A stretch of DNA of 38,418 nucleotides from Clostridiales bacterium (GTDB lineage Bacteria; Bacillota; Dethiobacteria; Dethiobacterales; Dethiobacteraceae): assembly GCA_018335855.1 (NCBI GenBank), contig JAGXRM010000031.1:1-38418 (forward strand). The letters run 5' to 3'. Position numbers and translations under genes: made by a program. A model generated the notes under the pieces. That model saw only the letters and a program-made list of their open reading frames with translations. It searched no databases and was not told the origin of the DNA. Within the stretch, counting starts at the first letter, position 1; every line of letters begins with the position of its first letter. Below are positions 1-5,786 of the stretch, piece after piece.

Positions 1-228
1 AGGCATAGCAAGGCCATGCATTTGCTACAGTCAGGTGTGTGTCTTATCTATATCAGAGATTTTCTTGGTCATAGTGATTGTTCTACAACGGAGGTATATG
101 CCAGGGCAGATAGCGAGATGAAAAGAAAAGCAATAGAAAATGCTTATCAGGATTTAATACCCGAAGGGCTACCTAAGTGGGAAGAGGACGGTGGCTTAAT
201 GAAATGGCTCAATTCCATATGTGAATAA
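1..228 (+). CDS. Tyrosine recombinase, C-terminal end (partial at the window edge)
   Basis: The frame is open from base 1 and encodes the last 75 residues of a tyrosine recombinase, which cuts and rejoins DNA through a covalent tyrosine intermediate. Visible catalytic elements are RHSKAMHLL (end of the HxxR box), LGHSD (the second histidine) and STTEVYAR (the nucleophilic tyrosine). The tail after the tyrosine, rich in charged residues and ending in WLNSICE, resembles my recollection of the last recombinase in 'recombinase in trio' elements; that sub-family call is inference. The gene ends 6 bases before an inverted-repeat block at 235-316, which fits the last gene of a mobile element. The first ATG visible, at 16, is internal and is not the start. 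Confidence 0.85.
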   Translation, partial: RHSKAMHLLQSGVCLIYIRDFLGHSDCSTTEVYARADSEMKRKAIENAYQDLIPEGLPKWEEDGGLMKWLNSICE

Positions 229-316
229 GAAATGTTATGGTGAGTGTCTTATGGAAGAAAGCCTTTAATTAGGGCATATTTTAGGGTCACTCACCATAAT
301 CTAACACTCTACATAA
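229..316. repeat. Terminal repeat region of the recombinase-bearing mobile element
   Basis: TTATGGTGAGTG at 235-246 is repeated exactly in inverted orientation at 288-299. A third copy, inverted and matching 10 of 12 bases, lies at 305-316. Base 316 falls exactly where the Xer-like gene on the minus strand loses its family sequence. I therefore read 316/317 as the outer boundary of an inserted element that extends leftwards out of the window. The element type (recombinase in trio) is inferred from the adjacent recombinase. Confidence 0.65.
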
Positions 317-1053
317 TGTCTAAGTTTGTGAGGGGTATATCCCTTGCCCTCAAGTCCTGCCAATTTAATATATTTGGTGAACATTCTGTTTACAGTTCGT
401 GGGGTAATTCTGCCACCTTCAGACCATGTGAATACAGCCTGTTCCGTTAATGGCAGGCGTGAATTCAGATATGCCCAAAGGTCAGAGATAAGAGGTTCTG
501 AAATAGGGATAACCCGTTCTTTCTTTCCTTTTCCTTCAACCTTTAGGGTATAGTTTTTAAAATCAAGGTCCTCGAAATCCATGGAAACTAGTTCGCTGCG
601 GCGAATTCCTGTGAAGGCATACGTTTCCAAGATGCACTTGTCACGAAGGGCATTCTCTCCTCCACGGCGGACGGGGGCATTTATTAAGCGGATAATTTCT
701 TCGGGTTGCATGTATATTGGCACTTTGTCCACGTCTTTGGGTGCAGTAATCGGCATCATTGGGCTTTTGTTGACATACTCCTGTGACAACAAAAAGTTGT
801 AAAATGATTTTAGTGAATGAATTTTTCGGCGAATGGTACCTACGCTGTAGTTCTTTTCCGATTTGAGATACGTCAGATATCTGCGTATGTCAGGTGTTGT
901 AATAACTTCAGCAAGTAATGGTATATTCTCGCGGGATAAGAATGCAAAGAAAAACTTGAAATCGGTTTTGTATCCTGCTATTGTGTAGGGTGACGCATCC
1001 CGTTCCGAGCCAAGATAGTCTAGGAACTCGTTATAACAGTCGTCCAGTCTCAT
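301..1053 (-). pseudogene. Xer-like tyrosine recombinase, 3' end cut off by an element insertion
   Basis: The product has the N-terminal SAM-like core-binding domain (about residues 1-95) and most of the catalytic domain of XerC/XerD-type recombinases. The catalytic arginine (TGIRRSEL, R151), the beta-hairpin lysine (EGKGKKER, K175) and the HxxR box (PHKLRH, H242/R245) are present. After HKLRH the protein ends in four foreign residues, so the second histidine and the nucleophilic tyrosine are missing; full-length relatives are near 290-300 residues. The ATG at 1053 has a GGAGGAG site 7 bases upstream; the frame extends further upstream but without a comparable site. The cut coincides with the element end at 316. 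The protein should be unable to recombine DNA. Confidence 0.85.
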
Positions 1054-1168
1054 TAAAATCTCCTCCAAAGGTGGTATTGGCAACATGAATCCTGCATCCA
1101 AGGTTGTGTGCCCTAATAAGGTAAAAAAAATGGTTTTACGGGCCATTCTATTACCTTTAGAGAAGCAA

Positions 1169-1223
1169 ACACCCCCTATGAATGTCCTGCTCATGGGAGA
1201 GCAGGGGTATTCATAGGGGGTGT
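1169..1223. repeat. Long near-perfect hairpin upstream of the Xer-like gene
   Basis: ACACCCCCTATGAAT at 1169-1183 pairs perfectly with 1209-1223. Inside it CCTGCTC (1186-1192) pairs with GAGCAGG (1199-1205) around a 6-base loop. The result is a 55-base palindrome of 22 base pairs with only a small internal bulge. No T-run follows on either strand, so it is not a standard terminator. It lies 116 bases upstream of the recombinase start and could be a recombination site, an element end or a structured leader; the sequence does not decide which. Confidence 0.7.
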
Positions 1224-1230
1224 CTTAGTC

Positions 1231-1330
1231 CTCGGCTTACAGGTTTGCTTTGTATTTGTCCCATAAACACTACGTTTAGGCGTAGTGTTTTTTTGTGTTA
1301 TGGGGCTACAATGCAAATCCATAAGCCGAG
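1231..1330. repeat. Nested inverted repeats enclosing a terminator hairpin
   Basis: CTCGGCTTACAGGTTTGC at 1231-1248 pairs with 1313-1330 at 15 of 18 positions. CCATAA (1261-1266) pairs with TTATGG (1298-1303). Innermost is the perfect terminator stem at 1265-1290. Three concentric stems could fold about 100 bases into one long structure. No coding frame explains it. Confidence 0.6.
1265..1294 (+). terminator. Rho-independent terminator
   Basis: AAACACTACG (1265-1274) and CGTAGTGTTT (1281-1290) form a perfect 10-bp stem with a 6-base loop, followed by a T-run to 1294. No plus-strand gene ends just before it, so the transcript it would end is not identified. Confidence 0.75.
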
Positions 1331-1521
1331 ATTTGGTCAGATATAGTCACACATCTTTATTCCGTAAACCTTGTTACTTCTTTTTTTCTAACACCACAAG
1401 CAGAAACAGTATCGTATGAATATTTTAAAAGGAGCTGTGAATTTTTGTTTTACACTTATGCAGGATTTTGGGGATTTGTGGAGAATTGAGAATTCAACAA
1501 CACGAGGAACAGAAGCACGAG

Positions 1522-1627
1522 ATACACTCGAAATGGCAAACCCGTTGAAAAGCGGGGACGCAAAGCCAGAGGTCTACGGCGTTTAACGCTATGATAGCTC
1601 GGTTCCCGAAAGTGTTTTTTCTTTTTT
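1522..1627 (+). promoter_or_regulatory. Cyclic di-GMP-I (GEMM-I) riboswitch with T-run
   Basis: The conserved core is plain: ATGGCAAACC at 1533-1542, a GAAA tetraloop on the first hairpin (1547-1550) and GGGGACGCAAAGCC at 1554-1567, then a second hairpin and the receptor strand CTCGGTTCCCG near 1599-1608. ACACT (1524-1528) pairs with AGTGT (1611-1615), closing P1 directly before T6-C-T6, so formation of P1 could itself act as a terminator; the direction of control is inference. Downstream, AGGAGG (1641-1646) is followed by a frame of only 20 codons (GTG 1649 to TAA 1711), which resembles nothing I know. The gene originally controlled seems to have been lost or replaced. Confidence 0.85.
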
Positions 1628-1721
1628 CCAAATTTACATAAGGAGGTGGTGTTTATAGAAGATAAAGACAATATGATTGCAAATTATTTTGGGATTTTGC
1701 TTGATAGCTAACCCTTAAAAT

Positions 1722-1807
1722 CTAGGCTGGGTTGCAATATAAATCGCCTCCGATAGAGTTATCTGCCGGGCCAACCCAAATATAGCCTAGGAGGCTATTT
1801 ATAAATG
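1722..1807 (+). promoter_or_regulatory. Structured leader with Shine-Dalgarno-sequestering pseudoknot (unassigned riboswitch candidate)
   Basis: CTAGGCT (1722-1728) pairs with AGCCTAG (1784-1790). Stacked directly on it, GGGTTG (1729-1734) pairs with CAACCC (1772-1777), leaving AAATAT bulged on the 3' side. The loop holds a small GATA/TATC hairpin (1752-1763). Loop bases GCCTCC (1746-1751) are complementary to GGAGGC (1790-1795), which is the Shine-Dalgarno sequence 9-10 bases before an ATG at 1805. This is the layout of a compact translation-blocking riboswitch. I could not match it to a known class. The ATG opens only 14 codons before TAA, just ahead of the broken metallopeptidase frame. 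Confidence 0.5.
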
Positions 1808-1814
1808 AATTTAA

Positions 1815-2104
1815 AAGAAAAAGATTTACAGGGAGTGTTATCAGCATAAGTTCAGCCAGAGTCCTTCTGATGTTCGTGTAAGGGACCAAAAGAAACGGTG
1901 GGGCAGTTGTACGGCCTTTTATTCAATTGGAGGTGTGTGATGGAACCATCCCCTGTTCTGGACTATATAGTCGTGCATGAAATGTCTCACCTTTCTCATA
2001 AAAACCATTCGAAGGCGTTCTGGGATGAGGTGAGTTGCATACTTACTGATTATAAAGCTCGGAGAAATTGGTTACGGAATAACGGGGTAAGATTGAGTTT
2101 GTGA
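1815..2104 (+). pseudogene. YgjP/DUF45-type zinc metallopeptidase, frameshifted remnant
   Basis: The conserved core of the YgjP (DUF45) family is split over two frames. One frame from about 1848 gives FSQSPSDVRVRDQKKRWGSC; the other, to 2104, gives FNWRCVMEPSPVLDYIVV, then HEMSHLSHKNHSKAFW with the HExxH-like zinc motif (HEMSH) and the distal histidine, and ends in an RNWLRNNG tail. The shift, with loss of a few residues, lies near 1910-1940. No start codon with a ribosome site exists upstream and the N-terminal part of the family is missing. Members often sit beside type I restriction genes, but none is visible here. Confidence 0.8.
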
Positions 2105-2203
2105 GATGTTAAAAAACATCATTTAAGTGTTAATTGAGTATAGCATATGGGGAATTTGCCAATCATATAGGTAGATATATATTTTTTTACTAGGAGGATT
2201 ATA

Positions 2204-2743
2204 ATGGAAATAGGACGCTGGTGTTTTATTGACGAAACCGCAGCAACATATGAAGCACCAGAGATATTGAATGACCTTTATGCCGAATTTGTGAAGGTCA
2301 TAAGTCAGTATTTTGGTGTAGAATTTTATTTGCCTGAAGATTTTTTTTCTGAATTGGAAAGTAAACCGTTTTCTTCTGGAGATATCAGATTCATTAAATG
2401 GTTAGAGGACAAAGGTTTCCCGACCTTTAAAGATTTGCTGGAGAAATGTTGTATAAATGACGGAAAAATATTTATGCAATTAGAATACGAGCTTGAAATG
2501 CTCCAGTCGTTGACAAGTGATTTATCGGAACTTGAAACGGATGAAGATGTAAGAATGGATTTGAGAGCATACCTCATAAATTTAGTTAGCTATTTGCCTG
2601 ACATAGCTACCAAACCTAAATGGTCAATAGAGGAAAAACCACATTTTTTGGCGAAAGAGATAGAGTCTGCGAATAATGCAGACTCTATCTTTATTTTTAC
2701 AGAGGAAGGTGAAAAGGCATGGATTTCGAGACATATAAACTAA
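2204..2743 (+). CDS. Unknown protein (179 aa)
   Basis: The ATG at 2204 has AGGAGG 6 bases upstream, so translation is likely. The product is acidic, soluble, without signal peptide or membrane segment, and largely alpha-helical by eye. I do not recognise a family. A perfect 12-bp hairpin plus T-rich tract lies inside its last 30 codons (2659-2698), so the true end of the message or of the original protein is uncertain; the last part may be read-through of a rearranged 3' end. The frame overlaps the following SecB-like frame by 25 bases. AT content is higher than in the core genes to the right, which fits acquired DNA. Confidence 0.6.
   Translation: MEIGRWCFIDETAATYEAPEILNDLYAEFVKVISQYFGVEFYLPEDFFSELESKPFSSGDIRFIKWLEDKGFPTFKDLLEKCCINDGKIFMQLEYELEMLQSLTSDLSELETDEDVRMDLRAYLINLVSYLPDIATKPKWSIEEKPHFLAKEIESANNADSIFIFTEEGEKAWISRHIN
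2659..2698 (+). terminator. Terminator-like hairpin inside the coding frame
   Basis: GATAGAGTCTGC (2659-2670) pairs perfectly with 2678-2689 around a 7-base loop and is followed by TTTATTTTT. It has the form of an intrinsic terminator but sits 45 bases before the stop codon of the 179-residue frame and just before the SecB-like start. Confidence 0.6.
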
Positions 2744-2925
2744 TCAAGAATCACGTGCAGTTACAAGATGTCGAACTTGTATCTTTGGACTGTGAAAGAT
2801 TGTCAGGAAATAATACTGAAATTAAGATAGACACCCAGAGAAAAATAGAAGTAATTGACGAAAAGATAGTTGAAATATATTTACGAGTTAAAAACAAAGC
2901 GGTTATACTTACCAGTCTTTTGTAA
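2719..2925 (+). pseudogene. SecB-like protein, N-terminal half only
   Basis: The 68-residue product starts with FETYKLIKNHVQLQDVELVS and continues with alternating beta-strand patterns up to VEIYLRVKN. This resembles the first half of SecB-fold chaperones (about 130-150 residues), which hold unfolded clients and in some Firmicute clusters accompany toxin-antitoxin or defence genes. The call rests on pattern memory, not on a diagnostic motif. AGGAAGG lies 10 bases before the ATG. The frame stops about halfway through the expected fold, where the next frame begins, which suggests a deletion joining two genes. Confidence 0.4.
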
Positions 2926-3538
2926 CTTTATTATTGCTACAAAAAAATGGAGATTTGAAAACCTTCACGAGAGACTTGAAAAATGGAAGAAAAGCTTCGG
3001 CTCTATTCGAGAACGTAGAAAGCTAACAGATATAATAGAAAGAGGATTCTCTGTCTGTACCAAAAATGAAGATATACCTATAATCCGAGGCTGTATGGTT
3101 GAAGCATTGGTAATAGGTATGCATGGTGGTCCTAAAATTTTAGAACCTGATAGTCGGCGTAAGGCTGGTTGGGGAGCAAAGGTAATACTCAACAATCAAA
3201 GTGGAACCGAAGAAGTTGTGTATCGATGCGTGGATAATTTATTTCCTACTTGTGGTAAAACTAAAGCAACGGTTGACTTTGGCATTTGTGATGGATACCA
3301 TGGGAAATTTTATGAATGTAAGGCTCATCCAATACGTTTTGATTGTAAAGAAATTCAATATATGAAACTTCTTCAGCAGGTTTTTGAAGATTTGGGGGCT
3401 TCTTCAGACTATCATTTCGTATGTCCTGAAGAGGAAGAATCAATACGCATGAGAATTGAAGATAAATACAGTGGTAGTTTTGAAAGAGAACTGCAAACCG
3501 TCAAAATTCTAGGAATAGAGCAACTGAAAAGTGCATAA
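2870..3538 (+). CDS. Protein with a PD-(D/E)XK-like motif, possible nuclease
   Basis: The 222-residue frame can start only at TTG 2870, inside the preceding frame and without a clear ribosome site; the next in-frame ATG is 3094. The centre reads TKATVDFGICDGYHGKFYECKAHP: an aspartate on a predicted strand followed by E-C-K on the next strand, the spacing expected of the PD-(D/E)XK nuclease fold. A basic helical region (about residues 28-60) precedes it and helices follow. Four cysteines around positions 120-160 could bind metal. It lies in the same +1 direction after the SecB-like fragment and may originally have been a separate gene or a fusion partner. No family name is assigned. Confidence 0.5.
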   Translation: MKYIYELKTKRLYLPVFCNFIIATKKWRFENLHERLEKWKKSFGSIRERRKLTDIIERGFSVCTKNEDIPIIRGCMVEALVIGMHGGPKILEPDSRRKAGWGAKVILNNQSGTEEVVYRCVDNLFPTCGKTKATVDFGICDGYHGKFYECKAHPIRFDCKEIQYMKLLQQVFEDLGASSDYHFVCPEEEESIRMRIEDKYSGSFERELQTVKILGIEQLKSA

Positions 3539-3701
3539 AGTCATACCCGGTTCGATGGTACCGCTGCGGGTATAGCCGCGGTCTTTAACTGTTAGATGAT
3601 TTAATGATAAAAAGCATCAGCCTTTAGTTTCAATAGCAGACTGCTAGGTTATAATATAGAAACGCTTTGAGCGCCAGACAACGATTTTAAGGGGGATAAT
3701 T
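3539..3701. other. Non-coding gap with one hairpin
   Basis: ATACCCG (3543-3549) pairs with CGGGTAT (3567-3573) but no T-run follows. A GGTTATAATATAG stretch near 3650 contains a good -10 sequence (TATAAT) upstream of the AlbA_2 fragment. Nothing else recognised. Confidence 0.35.
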
Positions 3702-3900
3702 TTGAGTCGAGAATATAAAGCTGTATCAAAGCTTGCAAAAGGGATAAACAAGAGGGAAATGATGTGGATTATAAAAGGGACATAAGTGGTTTGGATGTCT
3801 TGGATTTAGTAGCCTTTGCTAACTCTGAATCGGGAGTAACAATCTTAAACGGCAATGAACCTGCGGGAATAGCAGGTTTTTTTATTGTTGATAAAGGATA
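3702..3900 (+). pseudogene. AlbA_2 (Schlafen-like) domain fragment
   Basis: TTG 3702 follows AAGGGGG and gives LSREYKAVSKLAKGI; after a -1 shift near 3745 the second frame gives DYKRDISGLDVLDLVAFANS then ESGVTIL. The DYKRD...VAFANSESG pattern is typical of AlbA_2 domains (putative DNA-binding or nuclease-like modules in transcriptional regulators and defence proteins), where SGGTIL is usual. The fragment is shifted, lacks the rest of the protein and runs into a terminator. Confidence 0.7.
3858..3883 (+). terminator. Rho-independent terminator
   Basis: AACCTGC (3858-3864) and GCAGGTT (3872-3878) form a 7-bp stem followed by T7. It separates the decayed left region from the HD-sortase unit. 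Confidence 0.8.
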
Positions 3901-3969
3901 GGCGCAGTGTTCGGTAGAATATCTTACCATTACATGTTAATGTGGAAACGGGAAGGTAGGAGAGAAGAA

Positions 3970-5166
3970 ATGGTTAAAAAGGAACTGATTGAACTGCTGT
4001 ACGAATCTGCCAGCATCCAACGCTGGAATGACCATATCCGGCCGCCGAAGGGATTCACCGAACTGGATAAGCAGGCTCATAAAATGATTTATGCCTTTGT
4101 GGTGGCCAAGTTTGAAGAGAGTGACAGAAAAGCTTCTGTGGACTGGAGGAAATTAATCGAAGGCGGTTTTTTTGAGTTTCTGCACAGGATTGTGCTCACG
4201 GATATTAAGCCGCCTATTTTCCATAAGTTGATGGCGGAAAAAGGGGAACTGCTTAACGCGTGGGTTCTAGACCGGCTGCAGGGAAGTATAGACACCGTAG
4301 AAGGGGATTTCCTGGCGAAGTTTAAAGCCTACATGTTTGATCCCGAATACTCCCGCGTTGAAAAAAAGATTCTTAAAGCAGCCCATTATCTTGCTACAAA
4401 CTGGGAATTTAAGCTTATTTATAAATTCAATGTCGGCCTTTATGGACTGGATGAGACCAGCGCAAAGATTGCTGATGAAATTGAGGAGCATTATGATCTG
4501 GCCGGAGTGCAGAAACTGCAACTGGGAAAGAAAACAAGCAATTTTATGGATTTGGTTGGCCAGTTGCGCTTTCAGCAGCGGTGGGCACAAACGCCGCGGA
4601 TTCCGGAGACTTCAGTAATGGGGCATATGCTGATTGTGGCAATGTTGTCCTACCTCTGCTCCGTGGATGTAGGTGCCTGTGACAAACGAATTTTTAATAA
4701 TTACTTTACTGGATTGTTTCACGACCTGCCTGAGGTTCTCACCCGGGATATTGTGTCTCCGGTAAAAAAATCAGTGGAAGGGCTGGAAGAGCTCATCAAA
4801 GAAATTGAAAAAAGGCAGGTGGAAGAAAAACTCTTTCCCCTCTTGCCTGCCTCCTGGCATAAGCAAATCCGCTATTTTACCGAGAATGAATTTAAAAATA
4901 AGATTTGTGTAAACGGTGAAACAGTTATCCTGGAGGCCGGCGAAATCGGCGACATCTATAATCGGGATTCATTTTCACCGTTAGATGGAGAAATCGTTAA
5001 AGCATGTGATAATTTTGCCGCGTATTTGGAAGCATACCTTTCCATCAGCCATGGCATTAAATCTCATTATCTCGAAGATGGTTGTCAAAAGATTTATGCG
5101 GATTTTAAATATAAAACTGTGTCCGGCATGGATTTTGGCCGGTGGTTTGATTACTTTCAATTTTAA
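3970..5166 (+). CDS. HD-domain phosphohydrolase (YfbR-like)
   Basis: The product (398 aa from ATG 3970, AGGAGAGAAG just upstream; the frame itself opens at 3907) carries a C-terminal HD metal-dependent phosphohydrolase domain. RFQQRWAQTPRIPETSVMGH gives the first metal histidine (about H219), FHDLPE the HD pair (about 251-252), and IVKACDN the distal aspartate. The arrangement resembles YfbR-type 5'-nucleotidases, and some relatives act on nucleotides or cyclic nucleotides, but the 200-residue N-terminal part is longer than in YfbR and the substrate is unknown. It is soluble. The sortase gene follows after 14 bases, so the two are probably co-transcribed and end at the terminator at 5749. Confidence 0.75.
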   Translation: MVKKELIELLYESASIQRWNDHIRPPKGFTELDKQAHKMIYAFVVAKFEESDRKASVDWRKLIEGGFFEFLHRIVLTDIKPPIFHKLMAEKGELLNAWVLDRLQGSIDTVEGDFLAKFKAYMFDPEYSRVEKKILKAAHYLATNWEFKLIYKFNVGLYGLDETSAKIADEIEEHYDLAGVQKLQLGKKTSNFMDLVGQLRFQQRWAQTPRIPETSVMGHMLIVAMLSYLCSVDVGACDKRIFNNYFTGLFHDLPEVLTRDIVSPVKKSVEGLEELIKEIEKRQVEEKLFPLLPASWHKQIRYFTENEFKNKICVNGETVILEAGEIGDIYNRDSFSPLDGEIVKACDNFAAYLEAYLSISHGIKSHYLEDGCQKIYADFKYKTVSGMDFGRWFDYFQF

Positions 5167-5180
5167 TTTAGGAGATATTC

Positions 5181-5747
5181 ATGCGACCAACAAACAAAAA
5201 GCCTGCCAAAAGAATATCGGGCCGTACCATGGCCGGATTAGCTTTTATCGTAACAGGCCTGCTCATTGCTTTGACATTGGTGTATCCAATGGCTTACAAC
5301 TTACTGGCTGCAGAGCCGGTTATGGATCCAGCGGTAGTGGAAGAGGGCCGTTTCTGGTTAGTCATTCCGGAAATTAGCGTGGATACAATCGTGCGTAATG
5401 AGGTGTCCCGTCATACTCTGCAGCGTGCAGTGGCACATCTTCCGGGGAGCGGATTCCCCGGAGACGGGACCAGTATTATTATTGTGGGGCACCAGTACAA
5501 TCCACAGACTGCGTTTAGCCCACAAAGCAGTTTTGGCCTGTTGGATATGCTTAAAGCAGGTGACCCTATCTATTTGGCGTATGAGGGCGTGATCCACACA
5601 TATTCCGTTGCGAGGAAAGAAACGCTGGACGCCGATGATCCTGCTCTCTACAGCCTGAATGATTATGAGTGTCTCACTCTGCTGACCTGCGCTCCGCTCT
5701 TCTACGAGACAAAACGCTTAAAATTAACGGCACTACCGCAAGAATAA
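5181..5747 (+). CDS. Sortase (class D/E-like cysteine transpeptidase)
   Basis: Sortases cut a sorting signal on secreted proteins and attach the protein to cell-wall peptides or to pilin partners. The 188-residue product has a basic N-terminus and one membrane segment (about 18-37), then the sortase beta-barrel. The catalytic residues are visible: IVGHQ (H104), LLTCAP (C170) and ETKRLKL (R179). ATG 5181 follows AGGAGATATTC. Size and sequence fit the small single-domain class D/E group. No LPXTG-type substrate is encoded next to it; the secreted protein at 8551 has a hydrophobic C-terminal segment but no sorting motif I can see. Confidence 0.88.
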   Translation: MRPTNKKPAKRISGRTMAGLAFIVTGLLIALTLVYPMAYNLLAAEPVMDPAVVEEGRFWLVIPEISVDTIVRNEVSRHTLQRAVAHLPGSGFPGDGTSIIIVGHQYNPQTAFSPQSSFGLLDMLKAGDPIYLAYEGVIHTYSVARKETLDADDPALYSLNDYECLTLLTCAPLFYETKRLKLTALPQE

Positions 5748-5748
5748 T

Positions 5749-5783
5749 GAAAGCTCCAAAAAAATTGGGAGCTTTCGCTTTTT
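5749..5783 (+). terminator. Terminator of the HD-sortase unit
   Basis: GAAAGCTCC (5749-5757) pairs with GGAGCTTTC (5768-5776), followed by GCTTTTT. It stands between the convergent sortase and clpB genes. Confidence 0.8.
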
Positions 5784-5786
5784 ATG

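Noticed and set aside
1437-1588. GTG-started frame of about 49 codons after an AAGGAG site
   Set aside because: It runs through the conserved cyclic di-GMP riboswitch core, whose sequence is explained by RNA structure; nothing in the peptide is recognisable.
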